Notes: generated from the letters alone by a model not told the origin. A DNA stretch of 64,000 bases from Neckera pumila (GCA_963969595.1 OZ018410.1:43629413-43693412), one strand, 5' to 3'. Positions 11,155 to 24,884 are shown, counted from the first letter of the stretch. Numbers and translations: made by a program.

Positions 11155-14100
11155 ATGGAGCTCGCGGCGGAGGAGCCGCTCCCGATCGGGGGCATCGGGC
11201 GCGACGCCGTGCGCGTGGCGCTGGACGCGACTCCGCTGCGAGGCTTGCCCATCCCTTCGTGCCGCATCCAGGCTTTGGCAGTAGCGCGTCTATCAACTAC
11301 CGGATCGCTACTTGTGTACTTGGGCACGGACAATGGCCATCTCCTCCTCTTCACATTGTCCGATCCCGGCTCTTCTGCCACAAACTCGTCCAAAGCTTCC
11401 GAGCCCTCGCGCAATTCGCCGTCGCAAGCCGTGCCGTCAGGTTCGTCAGGTTCGTTTTCACCTTCGTCATCGCCAGGGTTTGATGGTGCGCAATTGAAGC
11501 CCGCGTGGTGGAGTGTGCGTGAGGGGAATGGATCGAGCGTTGGCCAGCATTCGTTGCCTGGATCGCCGATTCGACAGGGGGAGAGAGAGAGTCGGAAATC
11601 GGTCGGGGTGGAAATGGTGCTTAGGAAGAGGAGAATAATGGGGAAAACGCCGATTCAGGCGTTATGCGCGTTGCCTGAAGCTAGACGGATTGCGATTCTA
11701 TTCGACGGGCAGGTTTGTCTCTTGGACATGGCGACCTTAGGTGCAATGGAGAGGTTATCTGGGACGAAGGGCGCTTCAGCGCTTGCCCGGGCGGTTTCTG
11801 GTCCTTCAACGGATGTACAAGAGCAAGCCGAGACAGGGACGTCGCATTCGGAAGAAAAAGTAGGATTTATGGGGAAATTTTCTCGGCCTTTTGGTCGTAT
11901 GGGATCTCAATCGGAATTATCGTTGAGTAAATTGTCAGGAACGCAGAGTGTAGGTCTTAGCAGGTTAGCCGTCTCTGTAAGAAGGAAGATTATGATTTAT
12001 GAGATCCGGGCAGTGGAGCCACCTCCGGCAGTGGACAGGAGTGCTGGAAGTCAACGTCGATCCAATCTCGGTTGGGATGATGCGACCACAGTGTCGGCCA
12101 CCAAGGTGCGAGAAGTCGCAGGTGTTGATGGAGTTCTGACGATGGTGTGGGTTGAGAAGACCATAATGGTGGGCACGCAAGACGAGTACTTTCTTGTTTC
12201 GTTGGTTTCGGGGCAAGGACTGCCTATTTTCTCACTACCGCCAGATTTGCCTTATCCTCCGATCTTGAAACTGTTTCCGAAAGAGCTTGAGGTTCTGCTT
12301 ATGGTGGATAAAGCTGGCATTGTAGTCAATGCTGAAGGGCAACCCACGGCGGGGAGTTTGAATTTCAGTGCAGTCCCAGATGCCATTGGCCAAACTCCTC
12401 CTTATATAATTGTAGTGAAACAGGGTCACACTGAACTCCACCACCGAAAAACTGGTGCCAAAATTCAGTCTCTTGACCTTGCAAGCGCAGGAATTGGGCG
12501 CTATTTAGTAGCGGAGGATGTAGGTGGTTCATTTGTTGTCATCGCTAGTGGTGTAAAGGTGAGAGCTCATCATAATTCTGAAATAGTGCCCACTAGCACT
12601 TAAAACCTCGTAAAAAACCTAACGATTTTAGGCATTTTTATAGTCCTAATACTGAATCGAAGTAGCAGATGGATTGAAGTAGAGGTTCATCGGAGATAAT
12701 AGGTTAAAACGGTTGTTGTAGCTGTCTCATGAATGAGGTTAACGACATTTTATTTGGAATTCTATTACATCATGATCACGAAGCAGGCATGGTCTCCAGC
12801 AGTTTGGAGTGAACTTAAAGAGCTTGCAATTGTGAAATACAGTATAGTAAGCTAATTATTATTTTTCGAATTCTGCAGGTTTGGTTTTTACAACAGGTAT
12901 CGCTTGACGATCAAGTCCGCGACCTTTTAAAGCAACGACAGTTTAATGAAGCTGTGCGATTAGCTGAAGAAGCTGTTAGGGACGGAAGCGATAATGCAGC
13001 TAAAGAGAGACTTGCAATTGTTCATGCTGAAGCGGGTTTTCTATTATTGTTCGACTTACAGTTTGAACTAGCGATGGACCATTTTCTGTTGTCCGACATC
13101 TTAAAACCCTCTGAGCTTTTTCCATTCTTCCCTACTCTTACCACACGTTGGCGAACCTTGGTACGTCTAATTCTTGACACAAATCTGACGGTTGCAATCA
13201 TAGATCAGTATTCAAGATTTTTCGATCACTTCTTTTATTATCAGTTACCAATCAATTCTTGCTTTCTCAAGTTACATGAAACTCAGAATCAGGATAGGAT
13301 CTGTGCTTTGAAAGGTGGTAGGACTGGTGTCTTTCGTGCTTAATTATACTTTTAGGAGAGTTTGTCATTTGAACGGCGCCATGTGTCTGATGTTGCAGAC
13401 ACCGCGGAAACGATATTGGGGTTTACATCCGCCTCCGCAGTCACTAACGTCCGTAATAGATAGCGGGTTATGGGCCGTGCACAGTGGAATGCTCGTGCTT
13501 GTGAACGAGCCGAAAGTCACTAATCTGCTGGCGCAAGGTCCTTCTACAAAATCAGCTATCATAGACCATTATATGGGAGTTGCCACGCAGAGTTTTGTTC
13601 GGTAATGCTTTAACTCTTTGTCCCTGTTCGATGCTGCATATCGGGTCATTGTTTGTCATGCCAGCATTATTTATCAACTTCAAATTATACATTCCTGAAT
13701 TATCTCTTGTTTCATCAGGTACTTTAGGGTGGTACGTAACAGAGATCTTGACGCTAATGTGAAAGGCGGGGTTGACACCCTTCTTTTGAAACTTTACACT
13801 GAACTCAATCAGACGGACGAGCTGAAGCGGCTTGTATCCTCACCGAATAGTTGTGTCCTGGTATGTATTTCCTCAAACACTTTGAGCACCATATTCTGAT
13901 CAGTTTCTGCACTTTGGTGATTGTTTCTACATGAACCGAAGCGATTAGTGCAGTTTTGATCTCCATTCAACGGTATTATAGTCATGCCCACCATTCTCAG
14001 AATCACAATTTCATCCCATACTGTTGTGGCCATAAGTCCAAGTGTGTCTACTTGTTCTAGAAGTAGGAGTTAGAAAATTTGGGAAGGTGGCCCCAGCATA

Positions 14101-17100
14101 CGTAGCTCAAAATTCCATGCATGCTGGGCTGTGCGGGGATGGTGGGCAGCATGCTAAGCCTGCTTTAGAGCTGCTACAGTGGCGGACAAACCCTGCAGCT
14201 GGTGGATGATCACAAGGCTGCTTACCCTGGGCCCATGCAGGAGGAGGTTGAAACTACTCTCAAAGCTGCGGGCCAACTCCATCCGTTGGCACTTCTGTAC
14301 GAAACCAAAGACATTCTGCCGTTGGCCGTGCAAGTTTGGCAAACTTTGGCCCTGGACAGTGGTGTTGGAGACTCTCAAATGGTGGCCGCCAGAGAAGCAG
14401 CTCGCTTGCTGGAGTCATCATCTGATAGTGCTCTTGTTTTAAAACACGTTGAATGGGTAAGATGTTAGATTGAGCATTAAAACTCGATGGTTCTAAAATG
14501 ATCACTCCATATTATTATGCTCAGTCTTTTGATTTTTTGTGAATTGTTGTCCATTGAATCAGATTGACGGGTTTTGCGAGCGCAGCTTTTTTTGCTTCTA
14601 TCCTTGTCCAGTATGAGTTACCTTGAATATTTGGAATGGGTTATACAATTGAGTCATCGTGCTGCAGCTTTTACATTTGGATCAAAAGTTGGCGTTAACA
14701 GTGTTAACTTCATCACGGCGATCCCAATGTCTTCCACCTGGTTTGTGTCTCAACTGATAACATTCCTGTTGCTATGTCGATCACTTGTTGTGGGAAACAT
14801 TAGGACGTCACTGTATCTTGATCAAGGGTAATCAGCTTATTGCTCGGTGAAGTGTGCTCGTTGCGGTATTAATTATTTTGTGCTATCTTGTGCCCATGCG
14901 CATAACAGGTGATGTGCTGACCCTGCTCGACGATGCGGATGGGCTCGTACGTCAGAGGTGAAGCAGATCTCCATCCTTTTTTTCTCTCATATCTTACAGT
15001 TCAGCAATAGTATATTGATATTACTGTCGTTGTTGAGTGAAGATCTTTTAATGATATATATGGGCGTCTTCCGACATGTTTGACATGTTCTTGTTTCATA
15101 GATGTGAAACGAATGCCTATCGAATGAGTATTTGATTATCTTTCTTGTTTTGTGGTTCTCAGATATTTGCAGTGGTTGATACAAGAGAATGGACCAGACG
15201 CTGCCCTATATCACACAGAACTCGCCCTTTCTTTAGCTAAAGTAGCACTGGACAGTCTCCCTATAAACTCAGATGGGTTGGACCATGACGAAGAGGACTT
15301 TAAGGAGACCAAATACTCTCCAAAAAATGACCATTCGCTTACCAGGCGACCTTCTATGAATCACGATGTAGTGAGAGGCATGTTACAGAATTTTTTAGCT
15401 GCATCGGATGAGTATGAAGCTGATGAGGTTTTATCATTGATAAAGGGGTCTGAACTTTGGAGAGAGCAAGTAAGCTCCTATAATATTTGGATGTCAACAC
15501 GCTTGACTGTTCTTGTTCTAGCTGCAAAGTAAAATTGAACAGCAATATGATTAGGGTAGTGTCGGTCTTGTAGTACCTGCTTGTCGCGATGTGTGTTAGG
15601 TGACATTATGAATTTTGTTTTTTTCTATATGGTGAACTGATGTATTGATATAAAATATCGTTCAAGTTTGTTTTTTCGTAGGCTTTAGGCATGTGGTAAT
15701 GAAATGATGCTGACATTCCTAGATGGCTGTGCAGGTTATATTGCATCAAAAGCTGGGAAATGAAACTGTCGCTCTTCAGATTCTGGCTTTGTATGTGTCC
15801 TCCAGACCGTTGTCCCATTGGACCTTTTTGGTTGTACTCGTTAGTAGAGATCTTCTTGATCGTATCTTTCAGTTGATGATCAGTAACGAATGCAGTTGGA
15901 TCAAGTTTTCTGATTAGCAGCTGTGTCTATTCCTTGTCCAATCCCTGACTTGAATAAATATTGCATCATCTAAGTTTGGCACCTCGGGGCCTTCTTTACT
16001 GTTATAATATAGGCGTCGATGCTCTTGGTATGTCTTTTTGCAATATTGTATATCTTAGAAGGTGTTTTCTGTCCTTTCAGAAAGCTAGAGGATAGTGAAG
16101 GAGCTAGGAGCTACTGTGCCAAGCTGGGCAGACCTGAGGTTTATTTGCAGTGAGTACCCCATTTTACTTGGCAACTCTTGTTTTGTGTCCATCAAGCACC
16201 TGCTTGGGCAGATTTTTTTGTACTATGACTATTGGTTGTAGGGTGTTGCGGTATTCCAATCATCTCAGGATCGGAGCTTGTATGCTTGACAGTGTATCCG
16301 TTTTAGTGGGGGTTCACTCCGATTTTATGATTTTGGGCGACAATTTTGTGCAGCTATAATTTTGTAGGTTGGTTTTCTGCTGCTGTGCACCTCTCAAACG
16401 CTTCCTTATAACTAAAGATGGGATGGCACATCAAGGCAGCTGAATGCATGTTTTGCTCTTGCATGCTAATATGGGTTGTCTCCTGCACAGATTGTTGGAC
16501 ATGTATTTAAAGCCGGGAGAAGGAAGAGAACCAATGCATGACGCTGCTGTGCGTCTCTTACACTGTCATGGCGCATCCCTGGACCCGCTGAAAGTACTGG
16601 AGGTTCGTCTTCAATATGTCTAATCAAGTCTTAGTTTTAAAATGTAGAGGACCTTATGTGAATGTAGCGATCGTTCTTTGGATACTAGAATGAAGCAATC
16701 TTTTACGAAACCACTCTGTTGTGGCTTTCTGTCTGTGTTTCTGTTTATGCTGAGAATCTTGTTGCTGTGCAGGCTTTGTCTCCTGGAATGTCACTTTCCT
16801 TGGCTTCTCAGACCATATCACGCATGCTACGTGCACGTGTGCATCGACATCGGGAGGGCCAGGTACCATTTTGATAACGGATTTTGACTCATAATCAGCG
16901 ATAATCGTTTTTGTAAATATAGTACCAATGTTTAGTAACTAAGCATATGATAGATTTTTCTTCTTTTTCTTATGGTATATGTGGTTTGGCAGATCGTTAA
17001 ACATATTAATAGACACAACAACCTGGAGGCTAGAGTTGATCGTGTGGAGGAAAGATCACGACAAGTTTGCATTACCGATGACACTATCTGTGGTCGCTGC

Positions 17101-17628
17101 CACGCTCGCATAGGCACCAAGTTGTTTGTACTATATCCCGACAATTCAATTGTCTGCTACAAGGTACTGTGGCCATCATCCTAATCTTCGCAATGTCTAT
17201 TTTTGTGGCAGAAATAGTAAACTAATGAACTGGATGGAATAGACATTTTTCTGTTTTAGAAGATTCTGCTATTTTCCATTCTGAACCTAGAATATACAAA
17301 TTGCATGATTAGTGAAAGAAGTGTAAGTCAGAGCAGAGATCCCTGTGTGCTCATATGTCTGACTCACTTTATAGATAGCTTAGTCTCTATCCGTGGGGAC
17401 AGTGTAAATCCCTGCAGATATCTCTGAGAGTTGTAACGGAATTATTTCGAAGGGTGTAAAAGTTTGAACTCAGGCACAATTACCCGTTCTGAGTGGCAGC
17501 TGTTTGTCTGGATGCAGTGCTCTCGGTTGTATGGGGAGAACATAAGCCCAATCACTGGACAAGATTTCTTGAAGGAACCTGCTTCAAGACGGTCACACAC
17601 TTTGACGAGGACTACTAGTTCAATGTAG
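11155..17628 (+). CDS. VPS3: Vacuolar protein sorting 3 (VPS3/TGFBRAP1-like), CORVET subunit
   Basis: VPS3 is the RAB5-binding tethering subunit of the CORVET complex, which acts in endosome fusion and vacuolar trafficking. Fourteen exons join in frame: 11155-12558, 12879-13160, 13399-13601, 13719-13860, 14241-14456, 14668-14740, 14909-14957, 15163-15469, 15735-15790, 16081-16149, 16491-16602, 16773-16862, 16993-17163, 17518-17628. All introns are GT-AG and give 1,094 codons, close to the family length. Exon 1 (468 codons, GC-rich) carries the N-terminal CNH-type region, including VYLGTDNGHLLLF near residue 54, with a Ser-rich insert at about 72-108. RYWGLHPPP (567-575) and the alpha-solenoid follow. 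The C-terminal zinc-binding end has Cys1034, Cys1037, His1038, Cys1056 and Cys1059. The start is the first ATG of the frame (GCGATGG). Exon 5 was placed at 14241 because EEVETTL then aligns with plant homologues; an in-frame acceptor at 14199 is the alternative. VPS39 is the nearest other possibility, but the N-terminus and the CHARIGTKLF..CYKC end fit plant VPS3 better. Confidence 0.9.
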
Positions 17629-19717
17629 GTGATGTTCTTCTGCATTTTTGTGTATCCTATGTAGATGGTCCTCTGGTGGGTCACGCCAAATTGTATATTG
17701 CTTTAAGCGAGTCATTATTTCCGCTTACTTCTGTTATAATAGTGAAGCAGCCAATGAGATTTGACAACGTATGAGGAGATATTCGTTTACCTCAAGTCCC
17801 AGAAATCTGGGGAATCCTGTTCATCAGAGAAATTCCCGTTTCTTTCCTCATCACTGATTTAATGTGGATGGGATGGAATTGAAGGTAAAGTGGTTATCTG
17901 GTCCATTGATATGATTTTTGTTTAGTGATCATGAAGCATCTGGTCTATTGTGTGATTCCCCGGTTGCTCGGTTGGTAAAGACTGCCATTGGAAAGAGAGA
18001 TTTCCTAGCCAGGTAGGAGAATGCGCAGGTGACGGAGCCTAAAGGACGCAGACCTGAAACACTACGGCCCCAATCCCTGGAGTAAATATAAGAGAACCCT
18101 CTCATGTTGCTTGCATTGCCACATTGTGCAGTGCTGTGGGAAAAGTTATGAACCTTTTTCTCCCAGAGCTGTAGCCCTTCAAGAGGTAACAGCCTTGATT
18201 TAGTTTGGAGGAGTCGTTTATGTCTCATAACCATTTTGGGCCTCCTGGCCTGTGACTGGTTATTTCATACATGTTCTTTGGAAATTTGACGAAGTGACGA
18301 ACCATTGAACATATGGTCTGATACTTATTTCTACGCTACATTTGTCTACTTATGACTGATATTCTTGAATCTCGACCATGCTAATCTTTGAATACGGTAT
18401 TACTACATTTTCTTGAATGGGTGGTATAAAACAAGTAAGGACCTCTGTTGCAAAATTGACTCGTTTGAATAACATACCCCTAACCCTTTGAGATGAAAAC
18501 GAAATAATAAAAACAAAATGGTTGTCAACATACCGTATGAGTCCACTTGAGAAAGGTGGACTATAAATGCAGCAATGATTTTTTGGGCTTCAATATTTCT
18601 CACCCTTTAGATGCTTGTCGATGATGTCACCGTTGATTTGCTTAGTGAACTCACTTACGCATTGATTAAGTGTATTCTAAGTTCATTTCTTTGTAGCGAT
18701 GTGATGATTATAGCAATCTAGGGTGACTCATCGGCAGCCCTTCAGGGACAATTTCGGCAGGGTGCACTTTCAAGCAACCTCACAAGCGAATGCCTCGGAC
18801 TGAGAGCGCAAAAAAAGTGGGAGGTGGTATGTGTGGCCCTCTATAATTCATACTTTGATTTTGCAGAAGCATCATGAAAGCTTGCAATTTGTGCGACAGA
18901 TTGAAAGCCGACACCCCAAGACACTGCGAGGCACTGGTTACTGGCTGCGGTTTGATGCAACCGGTTGGGGATCGGTTTGACTGCTAGAACGCCGTGAAGG
19001 CTAGTAGTGAAGACAAGCTCCCGTGTGCCTCCAAGCACAACAAACCCTACTCGTTCATGATGGATAGTTGAAACAGACGGAATGAGAGTCATCATTGTTA
19101 CAAACCCAGTGGGTCGTGCATGTGGAAATTGTATTGTCAACAAAAGCAATGGCTACATTGCAGCTGTCATGTCTCCCTCTCCACTCCTTCTACAATCGGC
19201 ACTTGTTACGGAAAAATGAGTGTAAACCGGACAATGGAAGCGGAGTAACTTATAGCAATTGTTGAAAGCTGCCTTGGAAGAAGTTGTTGCAATGGTAGCC
19301 CCATCGGCTATAGCCAGTCAAAAATTGGACTTCCGACTAAACCACCATGTCCTACAATACGCTCCGCCCCAATCTAGGCTCCACCGTGCAATTTCAATTT
19401 CGTCTAACCTATTAAGAAGGATATTGTCGCATTCTGCAAAGAACTAATATTGAAACTTTTACTCAGAAACTTCAGCAATTGCATGCACCCCATTTACCAC
19501 CGCAATCACATATCACAACCAGGGTTTTCTTGTTGGATAGAATTTCGGGTTTTTGTGTCTAATAGACGTTTCGTGTCGCATGTCGTGTTGAACACGTGTC
19601 GAGTATGCTTGATGAATTCGTTGATTAGAAGATTGGGGGGCTTTTTTTTTTTTACCCCGAGGTAAATGGAGTTTGGTGACGTGGCTGGTCCGTAAGAGTG
19701 ACATGGAAAGGTCATTA
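17629..19717. other. VPS3 3' flank and intergenic DNA
   Basis: Holds the VPS3 3' UTR, whose end cannot be placed, and then unremarkable sequence. A 102-codon minus-strand frame at 18841-19149 shows no recognisable domain and no supporting context. Confidence 0.45.
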
Positions 19718-19996
19718 TGGGCGACTGCAAGTCGAGGGGCGACCACGGGTCCACAGAATGGGCGATCACGGGTCCACAGAATGGGCGACCGCGGGTCCCA
19801 AGCAGGGGCGACTACGGGTCCCAAGCAAGGGCGACTACGGGTCCAAGACAAGGGTGACCGCGGGTCTGAAACCAGGGCGACTTCGGGTCCAAAATGAGGG
19901 TGACCGCGGGTCTGAAACCAAGGCGACTTCGGGTCAAAAATGAGGGCGACCATGGGTCTTGAATGAGGCAACCGCGGCTTAGGGTGGTGACCGCAG
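19718..19996 (+). repeat. CpG-rich 23-bp tandem array
   Basis: About eleven units of the form GGGCGACCGCGGGTCC plus 7 variable bases. Ten of them are exactly 23 bp, in strong contrast to the AT-rich surroundings. It lies 3' of the hAT gene and 8 bp before a TTAA element. Long frames across it on both strands are repeat artefacts. Confidence 0.9.
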
Positions 19997-20003
19997 TTAT
20001 TGT

Positions 20004-20926
20004 TTAACCCCTAAAGGACCGCTTGTCCCCTTGGGGGACAAAATGGGTCCGGGACAGCGGGCAGGTTTCTATGGTCTCAATATGAAATCAGATATTTTGG
20101 GATTTTTGGAGGTGGTGTATTTTTCCAAGAGCTTCGTGGATATATAATTTTTATTTTATTTGATGCTCGTGAGCAAAAGTTATTGCACAATAAGCAAAAG
20201 TAGAGTTTGGCGGGCAGCACACAAAAAATCACAAAAAGTCAAAATCAATTTTTTTCAAATTTTTTTCTCAAAGACTAAATTTTTGTCTACATGTGAAGCT
20301 TTGTTTCATTCAATTTGGACAAAAAATGAGAAAGTTATGGACAATCTAAGCATCTTTTTGAAAAAATAAGTTGTAGAATTCATTTTTGAATTCAATTTTT
20401 AGAATTTAAAAAAAAAATGTTAGATAAGGTTAGATTTTCTTGCTAAAACAATCTCACCACTGGGATTATAAGATTATTGTGATTTCAATTCCATCTAAAA
20501 GCTATTAACAATTTTGTTTTTTCTCCAATCTTGAACCTACCTCTTGTTAACAATTTTTTAATGAGTGAAAATTAAGTGACTTTTTTTCTAAATTTCTGTG
20601 GTAGACTGTCAACTCAACTACTTAACATTAATAAGTAGAAAATCAAAATCATTAGTGTAAAAAATTTGAACTAAAAAGATTCAAAGCCAATAAATCTAAT
20701 CAAGTGAGGTGCAAAAAAATTTGTTTTCTTCACTTTAAATGCATATATCTAACAATCTATATGTTCGAAGTTTCTGAAATTTCTTCTATGTATTCATATA
20801 CAAGTGATCTTACAATTGGATATGCAAAAAAAAAAAAAAAATTTAAAGTTTTTTTCTCTTTGCAATAGAAATGACAGTTTTGAATAGTTTTTGATAGGAA
20901 AATCACCTTGGTCCTTTAGGGGTTAA
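20004..20926 (+). mobile_element. TTAA-bounded element, subtype A, complete
   Basis: Begins TTAACCCCTAAAGGACC and ends GGTCCTTTAGGGGTTAA, so the 13-bp inverted repeats are perfect and TTAA is present at both ends. The 923-bp, AT-rich interior is non-coding. It is closely similar along its length to 31117-32056. Confidence 0.85.
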
Positions 20927-21251
20927 ATGCTACATATATGATATAATAATAACACGTAATATTAATAGTAAGTATAAGTTGACATAATTTTGCAATAGGA
21001 TAATACAATTTTCACATACACAATTATAGTCAATTCAATAATAATAGCAACAATAGCAATAATAATATTTATAATAAATAGATAATATTAGGGAATGTAT
21101 ATGTCAATTGAATTCTCACATTAACATCTCTAACGAGATGCCACCTTGTACTAAACTGTAGTTCTGCCTAAATCATTTGGCCAAAAAGCATTTACTTCAA
21201 AATATAGGAAAAAACCAATACTATTTGAATCCTTTGACTTCTACAATTGTA
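20927..21251. other. AT-rich spacer
   Basis: No feature seen between the TTAA element and the 3' end of the hAT transposase frame. Confidence 0.5.
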
Positions 21252-24200
21252 TTAATCTAGTTCGAAGTCGTCATCGTTTGATGCTTCATCAACAACGTGG
21301 TCTGTGGGGTCATTTGTCTCATATCCCCCGTGGATGTCTTCATCAGTTGCGTTCTTGTCATCTTCTCTTACTGCGGATATGACTGGCACTGGATGTACTT
21401 CATGTTCTACCTCAGAGTTCAAGTTGCGCACTTCCATATCAAGAGTGTCGCCAATTTGAGTTTGCACCAATCGTTTTTGACGTCGATTTGTATCAGTAGA
21501 TCCATCAACGTTAGGTGCTGTAGCACGCTCACGTCTTCTTCTACTGCCTTGGCCAATGTTGGCAGTATTGTTGGTCTCTCCAATACAAAACAGCTGGACA
21601 ACATAGTTCGGCCGTTTCGGATCTTGTTGGTTTCTCTCTTCTATCATCAAGATACGTTTCTTTCCTTTTTTATTGTGTCTGCGTGCTGCTCGACTGGTGA
21701 TTCTATAGGAGCGGCCGGAGCAGACGTCAACAAAGGTTGAGTACTTAGTTGAGTGGGTGGTGGTGCTGAGGCATGGTCTCCTTCATCCAGGGCTTGGATT
21801 GGCCCTTGATGAATTGGCGGCCTCGAGGAAGATGGTTTTGATGTCAAGGGCGTCGTACCGACATGTACTGGCGCTCTTTGATGTGATGGCGCAATACAAT
21901 TTACATTCATAAGAATTCCAAGGGGCACATTTGAATCGTACTCCCCCAATCCGTTGCTACAACCACTGGAATCGGCGCAGTGGTACGTGCTAAAGGAATC
22001 GGATGTCCCACATCTTCACCTTCTTCCACGGGTGTTTCTTGTTCTTCATTTCCACTTGCCCTACTGATGCATGTAGTACTTCGGAGGTTCCTGCCTCTAT
22101 TTGGATTCAAAGGTACTGGTATGGGAGATCTTGTAGGCTCTTCAACCACTAGCACTTGAATATTTGCACCTTCATTGTTGGGCTCCGGAATGGTTGAGCT
22201 TCTTGGAGGTGAAAATGCAAATGGATCTACATTCTATGCAGACACATGAGGAGATCGAGGGCGCACCAGGTTTTCTTCTCTACGCTCAATGTCCTCCTCT
22301 GAGCGTATGTCATCCTCTAAAGGCGTTTCTTCCTCTGAGGAAACGTTTTGCGCTACTAGAAAGACTTGGTCTCTATGTCGTGGGGGATTGACATCAACAT
22401 TCCTCTGCCAAAACGTAGTTGTACGTGGTCGTCGTGCAGGGCGAACTTTGTCTGCTGCAAGGCGAATGAGTTCAGCCCAAGGATTTCCATCCAAACGCTC
22501 CCTTTCCAAAATAGCATTAACACGCCTACGGGCATAGGTTGAAGTGTCGGAGTCTTCAGACCCTGAAGATAGTGGCTCTTCATTTTCTTCATCCGTCAAA
22601 CCATCCACAAGGTATTTTTTATAGAAAAGAGCTGGATTTTGTCCACGTTTCTCACGTCCAAGTTTGCTGTTCGTGTAGATGTACACCAATGCTTCTGCTT
22701 TAGCCGAGGTTAGTCGATTTTGCACTTTGTTGTGTACAAACAAATACATGCTCCAATTCCTCTCGCATGATGACGCTGAGCACGTCAACGACAGTACTTT
22801 CTTTGCTATTTTCGGAAGAGCGTTACCGCCTACTTGATTCCACCACTGATGAGGTAATAGAGTACGCTCTCCGGAGATATTGGGAGCCTCCACCAAAGAA
22901 TTGAAAGGGCCTGTCTTCTCCGTAAATTCAGTCCATTCAGCCATAGCTTCTTGGACATCTACATTCAATGACCGGCCTAGACCTCGTATGACTTGACTCA
23001 AGGCTCGCTTGGCATCCCCGTCATTATGAAGCTCTTCTAGATCTTGCAAATACGGGTTCAATAGTGCCCCTGCATAATGCAAGTCTGTCCTCATCAATTT
23101 CCATCGAGCTTCAAAGTTCTTCTCAAACATCCTCACAGTGACAGGGTCTAGAAAAAATGACGGCTGCAAAAGAGAATAGATGTGTTGTCAAAGCCTCTTC
23201 ATTACTATTCAAGCATTAAGCATTGCTGGAATTTTGCCATCAAACACTCTAAGAGCTTCAAGTGCTGGCTACATCAAGTGCTTGAAATTCTCACATTCCG
23301 TCCAAAACGCTTCTGAACGAATGTCCTCTTGTACATTTCACGCTTGACGTGCAATATTGTGCCCGTTCCTTCTGGATGCCAAAAATTGCTCAAAGGGCGT
23401 AAATTTGTCATCTCCCATCATGAGGTGCAACGCTTGCTTGACCTCCACCAAACGGTCTATCATGAGGAAGTGAACTGTAAAGCGTGTAGAGCTAGGAAGT
23501 CTCAGCGACAACTTTGGTGAGTACTTCCGAAAAAGAGCCAAAGTAAGATGATACTTTTTGACAAATACCACAATTCCTTTACATCTTTCCACCAAAATCT
23601 TCACCCGTGGTTCCTTCCCCCAATCTTCTACAAGTAAATCTAGGATGTGTGCAGCACATCCTTGCATATACATGTGAGAATAAATTTCATTCAGCTTGGC
23701 TAAGGTCCCCGTCATTACTGAGACATTGTCTGTACACAATTGAACAACATTTGCAGGGCCAACTTCTTCAATGTATTTTGCCATCACATTTGTTGTGTAG
23801 GCAATGTCCTTCTTTTCTCCAGTGGTGTCAACTGATCCCAAAAAGACACCACCGGCAGGGCAGACAAGCATTACGTTCATCAACGGACAGCTGTTCGTAT
23901 CAGACCAGCCATCCGAAGAAATTGTTGCTCCATATTAAGTGATAGAGTTCTTTGTACGCTCGGAGACCCTGATCTTAACCACATCAAACTTATTATCTAT
24001 CATCTTTGTATGCACCGCATTGTAGGATGGTGGGTGGTAGACAAATCCAGTTGCTGCAGTTTCCTTCACCGCTTTCACAAAGGCCGGATGACGCACAACG
24101 TTGAATGCAATATTCGCTTCATAAAAAAAAGATGCCCACAACTTGTTCAACTTCTGTCTAGTGCACACCTGTAATGCCTCATCTATACTCCACTAACAAG

Positions 24201-24663
24201 AAACCTGAGGCGTAATCTTCTTTCTTTCTACTGTTGTCGGCGTGGAATATATGGAATCCGGATTGATAGGCGCTGGTTCACTTTGTCCAGCTTCATTGGC
24301 TGACTTGACCACAACAAGCTCCACAACGGACTCAGCAATAAGTGGAACATCCGGATCAGAATCTACCGCTTCTACTTCATCCAAAACCATTTCCTTTGGA
24401 ACAACACCTCCACAATCCCGAAACTTCTGCAATACTGCGTGTGGAATTTGTGGGCAACGTTCAGATGTGGATGAGCCACCATATCCAAAGTGAACGAATG
24501 CCCTCTTATGTACGAACACTTTGGTCCAACCGCAAAAAACACATGATCTCGAGTTTGCACTTAAGCCATCGACTACTTCCAACTGCAACCAAGGGTCCCA
24601 CTCTCTGGTAGCCCTTCTGGTGTCGTTTAGCAACACCCTTCTTTGAGCATCCTCCTCCGCCAT
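21252..24663 (-). pseudogene. hAT transposase (BED finger, DUF659, C-terminal dimerisation), decayed
   Basis: An intronless transposase of about 1,100 codons on the minus strand. ATG at 24663 (CCTATGGCG) starts MAEEDAQ. A BED-type finger follows at about residues 40-85 (CVFCGW..H..H..C..IP). The DUF659 part has FNVVRHPAF (about 24110) and VVQLCTDNVSVMTG (about 23730). The hAT dimerisation region has the ASSCERNW block (about 22760) followed by VQNRLTSAKAEALVYIYTN. One frame runs from 24663 to about 21907, broken by TAG 24193, TAA 23935, TGA 23338 and further TGAs near 23200. A Pro/Ser-rich then acidic tail continues after frameshifts to a natural-looking DDDFELD end at 21252. hAT enzymes excise and insert elements by cut-and-paste using 8-bp duplications. 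No terminal repeats could be fixed, and this copy should be inactive. Confidence 0.88.
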
Positions 24664-24884
24664 AGGCAGGATTTTCAATGCCTTTCACCCGAAAAAAGAC
24701 TTACCAATCCAAATGACCAATAGAAAGAAGTTATGACAAAGCCACTTGCCGCAGGACTCTTTCAAAGCCCTTAAAGCAAAGTGGTTGCCCCCCAAAGACT
24801 TAAACGTACGTAAGAAGCCTCTTTCGAAGGTTCCAAACAAGAGTTTGTCAACGAAGCAAGGTGAAAAAAAAATTGCCACCCTCT

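Noticed and set aside
10989..11414. 141-codon minus-strand frame over VPS3 exon 1
   Set aside because: Antisense shadow of a GC-rich exon; the plus-strand frame aligns with VPS3.
14199..14240. Upstream in-frame acceptor for VPS3 exon 5 (adds 14 codons)
   Set aside because: The acceptor at 14240 gives seamless alignment to plant VPS3 (NSCVL-EEVETTL); the longer form may be an alternative splice.
17955..18030. tRNA-like sequence (GCTCGGTTGGTAAAG)
   Set aside because: Resembles an A-box, but no B-box or cloverleaf follows.
18841..19149. 102-codon minus-strand frame
   Set aside because: No motif, homologue or gene structure could be recognised.
19506..19971. Frames of 81-152 codons on both strands over the CpG-rich array
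   Set aside because: Tandem repeat with few A/T-rich stop codons; open on both strands at once, no domain.
23170..23215. Possible short intron in the hAT gene (TTTTGCAG acceptor)
   Set aside because: The frame continues through with family-like residues, interrupted only by TGA codons, so decay explains it better than an intron.
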